A stretch of DNA of 14,163 nt from an uncultured Flavobacteriales bacterium (GTDB taxonomy: Bacteria > Bacteroidota > Bacteroidia > Palsa-965): positions 1-14,163 of the forward strand of contig CALJIF010000018.1 in the NCBI GenBank assembly GCA_937974275.1, in the 5' to 3' direction. The stretch's first letter is position 1; every line of letters starts with the position of its first letter. Position numbers and translations under genes: made by a program. The notes beneath the pieces were generated by a model. The model ran no database searches. It was given only the letters and a program-made list of their open reading frames with translations, and had not been told where the DNA came from. Of the stretch, positions 1 to 8,250 are shown in pieces.

Positions 1-1
1 T

Positions 2-1285
2 GATTCTATTAAAGCAATTCGTAAATATATTTTGGCAAGTCCGGAAACAGCGGATAGCTCTAAAGCACCAAATTTCATTGACCTGCAGCGCTTTCAGCTG
101 CCGATTGGAATTTACAAACTTCAGGTTACTCTGACTGATTTGAATCACGTGCCGGCACGAACGATTACCAACTGGAAGTCACTCATCGTGGATATCGACA
201 AAGATTCTATCTCCGTATCCGGAATTCAACTGTTGGAAAATTATTTACCTGCTTCAACTCCCGGATTACTGACTAAAAGTGGTTACGATTTGATTCCTTA
301 CGTATCGTCATTCTATCCTGAAAATCTAAATAAATTGACGCTCTACGCGGAATTGTACAACACCAATAAAGTATTGAAATCAGACGAAAAATTTGTGGTG
401 TTTTGTTACATCGAAAATGCACAAACCGGTCGCAAGCTTAATGATTTCAATACGTTCATTAAGATGAGTCCGCAAGCAGTTAATCCTGTTTTGCATAACT
501 TCAATATTGAAAAATTGCCGGGAGGCACATTCAATGTAGTAGTTGAAGCGCGCAGTGCAACGAATCGTTTGTTGTACATGCGTAAAACAACTATCGAACG
601 TTACAACCCGGGTGTGGCGTTCAATCTGGAAGATATTGCAGCCATGGACGTCAGCACGACCTTCGCAGCAAAAATCACGAATAAGGATACGCTTATTGAT
701 GTTATTCGTTGCTTGCGTCCTATCAGCAGTGAAATGGAAAAAGAGTTTGCTGAGAATCGCATCAAAGCCGATGATATCGCATTAATGCAACAGTACTTCT
801 ATAACTTCTGGCTTTCCAGAAATGATGTAGATCCTGAAGCAGCATGGTTGAAATACAAAGCCGAAGTAGAAAAAGTGAACAAAGAATTCGGCACGCAAAT
901 TATGCGTGGATACATGACTGAACGCGGGCGCGTTTATTTACAATACGGTCCGCCGGATCAGCGTGTGCTAATGTACAACGAGCCATCCTCCTACCCATAC
1001 GAGATTTGGCAGTACTACACGATTCGCAGCAATACGACGAATCCCGGAGCGTCAAATCAGCCGAACAACACTACTCAAAGCAACAAGCGATTTGTGTTTG
1101 CCAACTTTGATTTAGTCACGAATAATTTTGTCCTCCTGCATTCCGATGCGCGTGGAGAAGTACGTGATGACCGCTGGCAAACTCGTCTGGTAAAGCGTGA
1201 TTCCCAGTATCGTGATCTGGATAGAAACCGAACTGATCCGCAATACGGCGGGCATTCCAACGACATCTTCATTAATCCTCACTAA
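2..1285 (+). CDS. GWxTD domain-containing protein, 5'-truncated by the window edge
   Basis: The reading frame is open from the first base, so the beginning lies outside the window; the first ATG/TTG-type codons inside are not convincing starts. The C-terminal third carries the GWxTD signature in variant form: a W-rDxdp-like stretch (FWLSRNDVDPEAAW) is followed by GYMTERGRVYLQYGPPD at about nt 908-958 and then a YEIWQYY motif. The GWxTD family is named for that GW-x-TD block; here it reads GY-x-TE, followed by the usual RGRVY-x-YGPPD. The middle part is probably beta-rich, with an extracellular-adhesion-like look. The family occurs in Bacteroidota and Acidobacteriota, usually in secreted or envelope proteins, and has no defined reaction that I know of. 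The stop codon overlaps the next ATG (TAATG), which suggests translational coupling to the TPR gene. Confidence 0.85.
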   Translation, partial: DSIKAIRKYILASPETADSSKAPNFIDLQRFQLPIGIYKLQVTLTDLNHVPARTITNWKSLIVDIDKDSISVSGIQLLENYLPASTPGLLTKSGYDLIPYVSSFYPENLNKLTLYAELYNTNKVLKSDEKFVVFCYIENAQTGRKLNDFNTFIKMSPQAVNPVLHNFNIEKLPGGTFNVVVEARSATNRLLYMRKTTIERYNPGVAFNLEDIAAMDVSTTFAAKITNKDTLIDVIRCLRPISSEMEKEFAENRIKADDIALMQQYFYNFWLSRNDVDPEAAWLKYKAEVEKVNKEFGTQIMRGYMTERGRVYLQYGPPDQRVLMYNEPSSYPYEIWQYYTIRSNTTNPGASNQPNNTTQSNKRFVFANFDLVTNNFVLLHSDARGEVRDDRWQTRLVKRDSQYRDLDRNRTDPQYGGHSNDIFINPH

Positions 1286-2241
1286 TGAAAAAATCACTTT
1301 TCTTAATTCTTACACTGTTTACAGCTGTATCTGTTTCCGCACAGTCACGCCAGGAAAATTATAAAAAGGCGCTGGATTTAATGCGCGATAACAAGGATAA
1401 AAAAGCAATCGATCATCTCACGAAGTGCGTCAGCAAAGACAACACGCATGCTGAATATTTCTATCTGAGGTCTACTGCATGTATGAATATCGGCGATGGT
1501 CAGGGCGCTTTGCGTGATATGGATTTCGCCATCAAATTTGGTCCGGATAGCGCCAAATACTACTACCAGCGAGGACGTATTTATTTGTTGTACCGACGTC
1601 CATCGTTAACAATTAAAGATGCCAACGAAGGTCTTAAGGTTTCAAAAACGCCTAAAGACAGTTCTTTGTTGTATTCTGTTCGGGCAAAAGCGCATCAGGA
1701 TAACTTCGACACAACAGACGCTGAGAGAGATTATAATACTGCCATCCAGGTTGATCCAAACAATTACGCTGCGCTTAACGATAAAGCCATGATGATCAAT
1801 GGTTGGCCGGGGCGCGGACAAGAAGCAATAAACTTGTTATGGCGTGCAGCCAAAGCGGACACCTCATTCATTTTAGTGTATTCCAACTTGGGCTTTACGT
1901 ATGCGGAAATGAACAAACACGATTCAGCAATTATCATGTATAATGAATGTATTCGCAGAATGCCCAATAGTGCCTACGCTTATAGTAATCGCAGTTATTC
2001 CAAATTAAAAATCGGGGATTTGAAAGGCGCACGGGAAGATTGTGAAAAGAGCATCAAACTGAACGACACGAATTCCTGGGCGTATCGTAATCTGGGGTTA
2101 ATTTGTATTGCCGAAGGGAATCGTGAGGCTGCATGCAGTGCATTTGAAAAAGCCCTTCTACTTGGATTTACGGAGCAATACGGTGGCGAAGTTCGCAACC
2201 TTCAAAAGCAACATTGCAAACAAACCTTGCCGGGTAATTAA
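1285..2241 (+). CDS. Secreted tetratricopeptide-repeat protein
   Basis: A 318-residue protein. It begins with a clear signal peptide (MKK, a hydrophobic run, then SVSAQ, probable cleavage near residue 20), so it should be exported. The rest is an alpha-helical array of about seven TPR-like units, with recurring patterns such as AYxNRSYSKLKIGDLKGAREDCEKSIKLN near the C-terminus. The final helix pair (NREAACSAFEKALLLGF, then a Cys near the end) is the capping form common in Bacteroidota secreted TPR proteins. TPR arrays bind other proteins; no enzyme motif is visible. The start ATG shares one base with the preceding stop, and the following glycosyltransferase starts 3 nt after this stop, so the three genes look like one transcription unit. 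The specific partner is unknown. Confidence 0.88.
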   Translation: MKKSLFLILTLFTAVSVSAQSRQENYKKALDLMRDNKDKKAIDHLTKCVSKDNTHAEYFYLRSTACMNIGDGQGALRDMDFAIKFGPDSAKYYYQRGRIYLLYRRPSLTIKDANEGLKVSKTPKDSSLLYSVRAKAHQDNFDTTDAERDYNTAIQVDPNNYAALNDKAMMINGWPGRGQEAINLLWRAAKADTSFILVYSNLGFTYAEMNKHDSAIIMYNECIRRMPNSAYAYSNRSYSKLKIGDLKGAREDCEKSIKLNDTNSWAYRNLGLICIAEGNREAACSAFEKALLLGFTEQYGGEVRNLQKQHCKQTLPGN

Positions 2242-2244
2242 TTC

Positions 2245-3279
2245 GTGACAACTTCCCCTTCAGATATTGCGGTAGTTATTCTCAACTACAATGGTGTAGA
2301 ATTTCTGCGAAAATTTCTTCCAACGGTGTTACAAAACAGTCCGGCAGGAACACAGATCGTTGTTGCCGATAACGCGAGCACAGATCAATCTATTGATGTG
2401 CTGACATCAGAATTCCCGGCAGTTAAAATCATTCGCAACAAACATAATGGTGGTTTTGCGGCAGGCTACAACGAAGCTTTGGTTCATGTCAATGCAAAAT
2501 TTTTGGTTCTACTGAATTCAGATGTTGAAGTAACACCACGTTGGATAGAACCGGTTATAGAAGCTATGGAAGTTGATGATCAAATTGCTGCTGCGCAACC
2601 CAAAATACGCGCTTATCATCGACGTGATGAATTTGAATATGCCGGTGCTGCAGGAGGCTTTATCGATAAATGGGGATTCCCTTTTTGTCGCGGACGAATA
2701 TTTGATACCTACGAAAAAGATTTAGGCCAATACGATGATACACGCGAAGTTTTCTGGGCTACAGGTGCTTGCTTATTTATTCGTAGTTCGGAATGGCTGC
2801 GTGTTAAAGGATTTGATGCTGATTTTTTCGCTCACATGGAAGAAATTGATTTGTGTTGGAGACTGCGTAATTCCGGGAAGAAGATTATGTATTGTCACGA
2901 ATCGGTGGTGTATCATGTAGGTGGCGGAACGTTGAATAAACAAAGTCCGTTTAAAACATATCTCAATTTTCGTAACAATCTTTTACTACTTACTAAAAAT
3001 CATGCTCCACAATGGTTTGTGATAAAACTGTTTTTGCGCATGGGGCTTGACGGTATTGCGGCATGGAAGTTCCTGCTGGGCGGAGATGGTAAACACTTTC
3101 TTGCTGTGTTTCACGCGCACATGAGCTTCTATAAAATGCTGCCTGCTACATTGCGCAAGCGTAAAGAAGTACAACAAATGACTACCCGTTATGCGGAGCA
3201 TGGTGTCTACAATGGAAGTATTGTTAAAGCGTACTTCCTTGATGGCAAGAAGAAATTCAGCGAAATAATTTTTAAGTAG
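2245..3279 (+). CDS. Family 2 glycosyltransferase (rhamnosyltransferase/WbbL-like)
   Basis: A 344-residue GT-A fold glycosyltransferase, expected to move a sugar from a nucleotide-sugar donor to a cell-surface polysaccharide or glycan at the inner face of the membrane. Visible family motifs: VVILNYNG near residue 10, DNASTDQS near 42, HNGGFAAGYNEAL near 72, the metal-binding NSDVE near 91, a WATGACLFIR segment, and HMEEIDLCWR near 197 carrying the likely catalytic acidic residues. The C-terminal about 100 residues are basic and hydrophobic, as in COG1216 proteins. The start must be the GTG at 2245: an in-frame TAA (the previous gene's stop) lies two codons upstream, and no later start precedes the VVILNYNG strand. 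The sugar and acceptor cannot be read from sequence; rhamnose is only a family association. Confidence 0.92.
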   Translation: MTTSPSDIAVVILNYNGVEFLRKFLPTVLQNSPAGTQIVVADNASTDQSIDVLTSEFPAVKIIRNKHNGGFAAGYNEALVHVNAKFLVLLNSDVEVTPRWIEPVIEAMEVDDQIAAAQPKIRAYHRRDEFEYAGAAGGFIDKWGFPFCRGRIFDTYEKDLGQYDDTREVFWATGACLFIRSSEWLRVKGFDADFFAHMEEIDLCWRLRNSGKKIMYCHESVVYHVGGGTLNKQSPFKTYLNFRNNLLLLTKNHAPQWFVIKLFLRMGLDGIAAWKFLLGGDGKHFLAVFHAHMSFYKMLPATLRKRKEVQQMTTRYAEHGVYNGSIVKAYFLDGKKKFSEIIFK

Positions 3280-3317
3280 TACGATCCGCGATTTTATTCA
3301 ATCGCAACGCACCAATT

Positions 3318-5069
3318 ATGAACACGATCAGATTAACCACTTTAGTACTGCTATTTTTCACGTTCGGAACTACTGCTGTAACTGCGAATCAAGTTGCCAT
3401 AAAGAAAAAGAAAAAGGTTGTTGTGTATTACCCGAAAAGCAAACAGATTCATTATGAAGGTTTGCAAGTTAACGGTAATAAAGAAGGGCTATGGACCTAT
3501 TATACTACAGATGGTTACAAATCCAACACGACCAATTATCTACAGGGTAAGAAAAACGGCAGCCAAAAAAAATACATCAAAAACACTGTTGTTGCGGATG
3601 AAAACTTCCTGGACGGCGTGCCTCACGGCACGCAGCGCTACTACACAAGCGATGGGAAAATTTTAGCACATTACTTTTTAAATCAAGGAATTCCGGACAG
3701 CGCACGGTTCTTTCGCAGTGGACGCTATCAATACTATAAACAAGAGAACTATCAGGATAATAAAGTTGTAGAAGTAAGAAACTTCAATACTTCCGGAAAA
3801 TTACTTTCTATAGAACGTTACCGTGATGATACAAAACATGGTACTTGGGTGAACTATGCTCCACACCGCGATGACACAATACCGGCCAGCATTACCAATT
3901 ACCGCGATAACCATAAAAACGGTTACGTCATGGAAAGTAAAATCCGTGACGGCAATATTCAAATTGCTGAAGGATACTTTGTAAACGATACCTTGGAAGG
4001 ACCTGTTGTTTTTAAAGAAAATGGTCGTGTTGTATTGGAATGTCAGTACAAAAAAGGCAAACTTGATGGAGCCTATAGAACTTATCACAACGCAGCTTTA
4101 GTTGAAGAAACATTTTATGTGTCAGGTATTCGTACCGGTATCTCAACGGTGTACGATCCTACTACCGGCAAAGTAGTTTCCCGTGGCTACTGGAAAGGAA
4201 CAAGAGATTTTAATAACGCCGACGAACCTGATTCCTTATTTGAATACCATCCTAACGGAAAATTGAAGCGCGCTGATTGGTACCGTTCCAACGTTGATCA
4301 GTACTACGAAATACATTCATTTATTGAAAAAGATTCAAGCGGCATAGTTTTGAGTTCGGGACAATACAAAGACGGAGCTCCCGATGGCAAATGGAAAGAA
4401 TTCCACCCGAATGGTAAACCCAAAAGTGTAATTAACTATCGGGATGGATTAGCGCATGGACCTTGTGAGTTTCGAAATGACAAAGGTGTCCTGCTTCTTC
4501 GCTATACCGCGAATGAAGGCGTTGTCAACACATGGCCGGAGGTATGGGACTATACCGGAAGGACTGTTTCCAATAAAGATCCCGAATACGCGGATTTAGT
4601 GGTACGTTACAACAAAGCTGATATACGATTCAGTAAATTGGATGATGTCGTTTTGCCAACGGTGGAAATGATCGAAGAAAATGTACAATACGCGGATCAA
4701 CCGTATATCGCTATCGAAGGAAACAGAACTCCTATTAACCCCGAACCACAGGTAAATACAGACATGCAACCGCTGCTGCCGGCTGACTATTTTCCCGGAG
4801 GCGACACTGCTCTTAAAAGCTGGATTAAACAAGAACTTAATTATCCGGTCGCCGATTTTGCATTTCGCAATACAGCAGTCGTTGAAATAAATTTCACTAT
4901 TGACGGAAATGGAATGGTGCCGGAAGCGGAAGTTTGGAGATGTAGTAATCCCAAAGAAATAGGATTAGCGAATGAAGCTTTGCGCGTGGTGTATTCAATA
5001 CCGTGGCAAATTCCTGCAACCAATAAAAACAGTAGCCCTGTCCGACTTACGATTCCTATTCAGTTTTAA
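3318..5069 (+). CDS. Secreted MORN-repeat (YwqK-like) protein with C-terminal TonB domain
   Basis: A 583-residue protein. A signal peptide (about residues 1-23, ending TAVTANQ) is followed by roughly ten MORN-variant repeats of the type G-x-W-x-x-Y-x-x-xG-x-x-x-x-x-x-x-Y-x-x-G-x-x-x-G, for example GLWTYYTTDGYKSNTTNYLQGKKNG and GKWKEFHPNGKPKSVINYRDG. Such genes are often labelled YwqK-family antitoxin, but no toxin partner is present and export argues against that role. Residues about 491-583 match the Bacteroidota TonB C-terminal domain: YFPGGDTALKSWIKQ, then VVEINFTIDGNGMV, EALRVV, PW-x-PA and a final VRLTIPIQF. The usual TonB N-terminal anchor and proline-rich linker are missing, so energy transduction is doubtful; a periplasmic or surface scaffold is more likely. 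It lies 38 nt after the glycosyltransferase with no visible terminator between them. Confidence 0.85.
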   Translation: MNTIRLTTLVLLFFTFGTTAVTANQVAIKKKKKVVVYYPKSKQIHYEGLQVNGNKEGLWTYYTTDGYKSNTTNYLQGKKNGSQKKYIKNTVVADENFLDGVPHGTQRYYTSDGKILAHYFLNQGIPDSARFFRSGRYQYYKQENYQDNKVVEVRNFNTSGKLLSIERYRDDTKHGTWVNYAPHRDDTIPASITNYRDNHKNGYVMESKIRDGNIQIAEGYFVNDTLEGPVVFKENGRVVLECQYKKGKLDGAYRTYHNAALVEETFYVSGIRTGISTVYDPTTGKVVSRGYWKGTRDFNNADEPDSLFEYHPNGKLKRADWYRSNVDQYYEIHSFIEKDSSGIVLSSGQYKDGAPDGKWKEFHPNGKPKSVINYRDGLAHGPCEFRNDKGVLLLRYTANEGVVNTWPEVWDYTGRTVSNKDPEYADLVVRYNKADIRFSKLDDVVLPTVEMIEENVQYADQPYIAIEGNRTPINPEPQVNTDMQPLLPADYFPGGDTALKSWIKQELNYPVADFAFRNTAVVEINFTIDGNGMVPEAEVWRCSNPKEIGLANEALRVVYSIPWQIPATNKNSSPVRLTIPIQF

Positions 5070-5092
5070 CTGCCGCTTACCGTTTTACAATT

Positions 5093-5821
5093 TTACTCAC
5101 CAAACAACGGTATAGGACGATACGTCTTTCTTAAGCCAAAGCGTTCCACAGAATTAGTTTGCAAATATTTCATCGCATCTTCTACACTGTCGGTGTAATA
5201 AATCAAGTCTAAATCTTTTGGTGAAATGGTGCCGCGTTCCTGCATAAACTGTATGTAATCCATCAGTTGTTGGTGAAAATCCTTACACATTAACACAACA
5301 GGAAACTGCTTTACTTTTTTAGTTTGAATCAGCGTGATCGCTTCAAATAATTCATCCAACGTCCCAAACCCACCGGGTAATACGACAAACGCGTAAGAGT
5401 ATTTGGTTAACAGAACTTTTCGCACAAAGAAATATTCCATGTTCCCCCATTTGTCTAAATACGGATTGGGATGTTGTTCGTGCGGTAAAATAATATTACA
5501 ACCGATTGATCGTCCTCCTGCTTCTTTCGCACCACGATTGGCACCTTCCATTACACCGGGCCCACCGCCGGTCATTGTTGTAAAACCCAATTTCGCCAAC
5601 CCTGCTCCTACTTCTCGCGCTAATTGATAATACGAATGATCTTCCTTGAAACGTGCACTGCCGAAAACTGTAACACAAGGTCCAACGAAGTGCAACTTTC
5701 GAAAACCTTTAATGAATTCACTCATCACACTTATGGTGAATCGAAATTCCTTCCAACGCGAACGTGGTCCTGATAAAAATGCGCGTTCCGTTTCAATTAA
5801 ATCTTTTTTCCTCGGAGTCAT
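5093..5821 (-). CDS. LOG family (TIGR00730) Rossmann-fold protein
   Basis: A 242-residue protein when started at the ATG at 5821. The family motifs are intact: TGGGPGVMEGANRG (GGGPGVMEGA at residues 85-94) and LPGGFGTLDELFE (PGGFGTLDE at 149-157). These form the nucleotide-phosphate pocket of the lysine-decarboxylase-like/LOG fold. Characterised members are cytokinin riboside 5'-monophosphate phosphoribohydrolases or other nucleotide-5'-monophosphate N-glycosidases; the substrate here is unknown. An alternative start at 5869 adds 16 residues, but they are encoded by the terminator hairpin of the upstream gene, so 5821 is preferred. The gene converges with the MORN/TonB gene, leaving only 23 nt between stops and no obvious terminator there. 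The ATG lies just after a terminator T-tract that also looks like a -7 promoter element. Confidence 0.9.
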   Translation of the reverse strand: MTPRKKDLIETERAFLSGPRSRWKEFRFTISVMSEFIKGFRKLHFVGPCVTVFGSARFKEDHSYYQLAREVGAGLAKLGFTTMTGGGPGVMEGANRGAKEAGGRSIGCNIILPHEQHPNPYLDKWGNMEYFFVRKVLLTKYSYAFVVLPGGFGTLDELFEAITLIQTKKVKQFPVVLMCKDFHQQLMDYIQFMQERGTISPKDLDLIYYTDSVEDAMKYLQTNSVERFGLRKTYRPIPLFGE

Positions 5822-5826
5822 ATGGA

Positions 5827-5834
5827 CAAAAATA
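5827..5834 (-). promoter_or_regulatory. Possible -7 element (TATTTTTG) for the LOG-family gene
   Basis: TATTTTTG on the minus strand fits the Bacteroidota TAnnTTTG consensus exactly and ends 5 nt before the LOG ATG, which would give a leaderless or nearly leaderless mRNA. No TTG-type -33 element is found 17-23 nt upstream, where the terminator stem lies. The match may simply come from the T-tract. Confidence 0.3.
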
Positions 5835-5864
5835 AAAATCGGTGAAACTATACGCCTCACCGAT
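5828..5864 (-). terminator. Rho-independent terminator of the TPR gene at 5885-6961
   Basis: Read on the minus strand, a perfect 8-bp stem (ATCGGTGA at 5864-5857 with TCACCGAT at 5845-5838) encloses an 11-nt loop and is followed by TTTTATTTTT (5837-5828). It starts 20 nt after the TPR gene stop. Its tail ends only 6 nt before the LOG-family start codon at 5821. Confidence 0.85.
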
Positions 5865-5884
5865 CTCAATAAATAAGTTGCTGA

Positions 5885-6961
5885 TTATTTGCATTCTTCC
5901 AGATAACCCGCTGCATCAGGATGTTCCATAGATGCTGCTTTACGGAAATCTTTACATGCATCCGTCATGTTTTTCATATCGCGATTTAATAACGCACGAC
6001 GATAATACGCTTCAGGATCATTCGGACGAATAGAAATTGCCTGACCGTAATCGTAAATTGCTGATGTGAATTTCTGTTCGCGTTCGCAACACTGTGCACG
6101 GTAGATGTACGCATTGTAATTCAGTTTATCAACCGCAAGACACTTTGTGAAGTAATCGAAAGCTTTATCAAACTCATCCAGGTTGAAATAGTACATACCT
6201 AATTGATAGAATCCTTCGCCTTGATTCGGAGAAACTTCTGTTGCTTTGGTGAAATCTTCCAATGCTTTAGTCTTATCACCTTTTGCATAATACGCCTGAC
6301 CACGCTTAGCATAATAACGACCGCTGTCCGGAGACAAGCCGATTGCTTTATCGTATGAAGCGATGGCGTCATCATACTTTCTTAACGTCAAATTGGAATT
6401 ACCTTCCTTGAAATAGACAAGCGCCTGATTCCAGCAGAAATTATCATCGTATGCAACTTTAGCTTTTTCATGACCTAAAGACATCGCCTTAGCAATATCA
6501 GTACATGCTGCTTCACGATTTTGCGGACCCGCATTTAACATCGCACGCTGATAATATGCATCCGCCATACGATCATCCAATGCTATCGCCATCGTTAAAT
6601 CAGCCGGAGCTTCACCTTTTTTGCCTAATCCGATATTCGCCATTGCACGTCCGTAATACAGGCGCGCCCAATCGTTATAACTGCGCTTAATTTCGTCTTG
6701 ATTCTGATTCATTTTGTCGAATTCAGACATCTTCACGTAATCGGCTTTCAACTTTACGATACGTTTTGCTTCGGCATCGATCTTTGCAATTTCAGTGTTG
6801 TAATCAGCCAATGCTCCATTAAAATCGCCGTTCTGACGCTTTAAATCGCCATTTGCAGCTAATCCGGGCGCAATTGGAGGAGGAGTATTCTTCGGTTGTG
6901 CAACTAAAATTGTAGTCATTGTGATGGCTGCCACCATCAAGATCATGTACTTTTTCATCAT
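5885..6961 (-). CDS. Secreted tetratricopeptide-repeat protein
   Basis: A 358-residue exported TPR protein. The N-terminus (MMKKYMILMVAAITMTTILVAQ) is a clear signal peptide. After a short Pro-rich stretch (PKNTPPPIAPG) come about eight TPR-like helix pairs in two groups. The first ends NREAACTDIAKAMSLGHEKA and the second ends MTDACKDFRKAASMEHPDAAGYLEECK; both are the Cys-containing capping unit seen in Bacteroidota TPR proteins, so the protein looks like two fused TPR modules. Canonical units such as SPDSGRYYAKRGQAYYAKGDKTKALEDFTKATEVSPN lie in the second group. No catalytic motif is seen; the role is probably protein binding in the periplasm. It has its own promoter (6984-7015) and terminator (5828-5864), so it is likely monocistronic. 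Both the starting MM and the neighbouring second Met are possible initiators. Confidence 0.88.
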   Translation of the reverse strand: MMKKYMILMVAAITMTTILVAQPKNTPPPIAPGLAANGDLKRQNGDFNGALADYNTEIAKIDAEAKRIVKLKADYVKMSEFDKMNQNQDEIKRSYNDWARLYYGRAMANIGLGKKGEAPADLTMAIALDDRMADAYYQRAMLNAGPQNREAACTDIAKAMSLGHEKAKVAYDDNFCWNQALVYFKEGNSNLTLRKYDDAIASYDKAIGLSPDSGRYYAKRGQAYYAKGDKTKALEDFTKATEVSPNQGEGFYQLGMYYFNLDEFDKAFDYFTKCLAVDKLNYNAYIYRAQCCEREQKFTSAIYDYGQAISIRPNDPEAYYRRALLNRDMKNMTDACKDFRKAASMEHPDAAGYLEECK

Positions 6962-6983
6962 GTATTCCGGTTTATTGGGTGAA

Positions 6984-7015
6984 CAAATCTATCTAATTCA
7001 AACTTGGCAAGCAAA
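6984..7015 (-). promoter_or_regulatory. Bacteroidota-type promoter for the TPR gene at 5885-6961
   Basis: On the minus strand TTTG (7015-7012), a 20-nt spacer and TAGATTTG (6991-6984) match the -33/-7 consensus TTTG...TAnnTTTG. The predicted start of transcription is near 6977, giving a leader of about 16 nt before the ATG at 6961. Confidence 0.72.
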
Positions 7016-7050
7016 CCTGCGCTTCAAACTCCATGAAACAATCGTGCCAA

Positions 7051-8169
7051 TCATCGTTCAGAAATGCCACCCTGATGCACTTCAAACGCTTTAAAAGAAA
7101 TTTCTTGCTTACGGAATAACTCTTCCAGCACGCCTGCACCGGTATCTGAAATGAATAATTGTCCGAAACGATTGGTACAAACAATTTGCAAAAGACGCTC
7201 TACACGCTCCGCATCCAATTTATCGTGTAAATCATCCAACAACAAAAGCGGTTTTTTGCCTGAAGCCCGATCAAGAAACACGTACTCAGCCAATTTCAGT
7301 GCAATTAAAAATGTTTTTTGCTGTCCTTGCGAACCGCTGCGTTTCAGTACATGTCCGTTAATACTGAACGACAAATCATCTTTATGAATCCCAACGCTGG
7401 TATGAAGCAACATCTTGTCTCTGTTCCTGGCTTCCTCCAGTAATAAATCCAACGGATGCTCATTTAATCGTGATTCGTAAATTAGTTCCACCTCTTCTTT
7501 TCCATCGCACAAACTTTTGTAAAACTCATTAAAAAAGGGCAGCAACTCACGAATAAAGGCTCTTCTAGCAACGTGTATCGGGGTTCCGAATTGTACCAAC
7601 TGCAAATCGAGAATCTCAAGTGTACCATCATTCCCGGCTTTCCCGTCATTCATCTGCTTCAACAGCGCATTGCGTTGCACTATAACTCGGTTGTAATTAA
7701 TCAGTTGTTCCAAATAACTACGGTTAAACTGAGATATAACCGTATCCATAAATCTGCGGCGTTCCTCGCTGCCACCTGTAATCAAAACGCTGTCCTGAGG
7801 CGAAACCACCACTACCGGAAAAAGTCCGATGTGATCAGCCAAGCGATCATATTCTTTATTGTTACGCTTAAAAACCTTGCGTTGTCCGCGCTTAACACCA
7901 CAATATACCGGTTCTTCCCTGCTTTGTTCTACGCCCGAATCGCTTGCAAAATCGCCCTGAATCACAAAAAAGGGCTCATCATATCGAATATTCTGCGAAT
8001 CGTTGGCGTGCAAAAAGGATTTACACAAGGCCAAATAATGCACGGCATCAAGGATATTGGTCTTTCCTGAACCATTCAGGCCGGTGAACAAATTCAGTCG
8101 TTCCGAAAGCACCAGGTCGGCTTGTTCATAGTTTTTAAAATTGACCAGATGGAGTGATTTCAGATGCAT
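7051..8169 (-). CDS. recF: DNA replication and repair protein RecF
   Basis: A 372-residue SMC-like ABC ATPase, near the usual RecF length of 360-370. RecF binds gapped DNA and, with RecO and RecR, helps load RecA at ssDNA gaps and stalled forks in the cytoplasm. Visible: the N-terminal LHLVNFKNYEQADL, Walker A GLNGSGKTNILDAVHYL at about residues 29-37, PQDSVLITGGSEERRRFMD typical of RecF, the ABC signature-like SGSQGQQKTFLIALKLAEY near 278, and Walker B LLLLDDLHDKLD with the acidic pair at 312-313. The start at 8169 directly precedes the conserved first strand. It is divergent from the anchored TPR gene, with 81 nt between starts. In many Bacteroidota recF is followed by a DUF721 gene; none is present in the 89 nt downstream. 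The short frame at 6993-7184 is not convincing. Confidence 0.95.
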   Translation of the reverse strand: MHLKSLHLVNFKNYEQADLVLSERLNLFTGLNGSGKTNILDAVHYLALCKSFLHANDSQNIRYDEPFFVIQGDFASDSGVEQSREEPVYCGVKRGQRKVFKRNNKEYDRLADHIGLFPVVVVSPQDSVLITGGSEERRRFMDTVISQFNRSYLEQLINYNRVIVQRNALLKQMNDGKAGNDGTLEILDLQLVQFGTPIHVARRAFIRELLPFFNEFYKSLCDGKEEVELIYESRLNEHPLDLLLEEARNRDKMLLHTSVGIHKDDLSFSINGHVLKRSGSQGQQKTFLIALKLAEYVFLDRASGKKPLLLLDDLHDKLDAERVERLLQIVCTNRFGQLFISDTGAGVLEELFRKQEISFKAFEVHQGGISER

Positions 8170-8212
8170 GGGTCAAATTTCCTCAAAAAGCAGGTAAAGC
8201 GGAAAAAAAGTT

Positions 8213-8220
8213 TACTTTTG
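8213..8220 (+). promoter_or_regulatory. -7 promoter element (TACTTTTG) for the anchored TPR gene
   Basis: TACTTTTG fits TAnnTTTG exactly. The predicted transcript would begin near 8227, which supports the ATG at 8251 and excludes the in-frame upstream start at 8164. No TTTG is found at the expected -33 distance. The 15 nt at 8213-8227 recur exactly at the tRNA-Arg promoter. Confidence 0.55.
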
Positions 8221-8250
8221 CACCTCGATCTGAAGAAAGATTTTAGATAC

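Noticed and set aside
3318..5069. Toxin-antitoxin module because of YwqK-like repeats
   Set aside because: The protein has a signal peptide and a TonB C-terminal domain, and no toxin-like neighbour exists.
5822..5869. A 16-residue N-terminal extension of the LOG-family protein
   Set aside because: The extension is encoded by the upstream terminator hairpin and its T-tract; the ATG at 5821 gives a normal family length.
6993..7184. A 63-residue minus-strand frame at the place where a DUF721 gene is often found after recF
   Set aside because: It overlaps the recF 3' end out of frame and shows no DUF721 features.
7573..8070. A 165-residue plus-strand frame inside recF
   Set aside because: It is entirely antisense to the conserved recF sequence and lacks any domain; a chance open frame.
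8164..8250. A 29-residue N-terminal extension of the anchored TPR protein
   Set aside because: It would overlap the recF start and lie upstream of the -7 element at 8213; the ATG at 8251 fits better.
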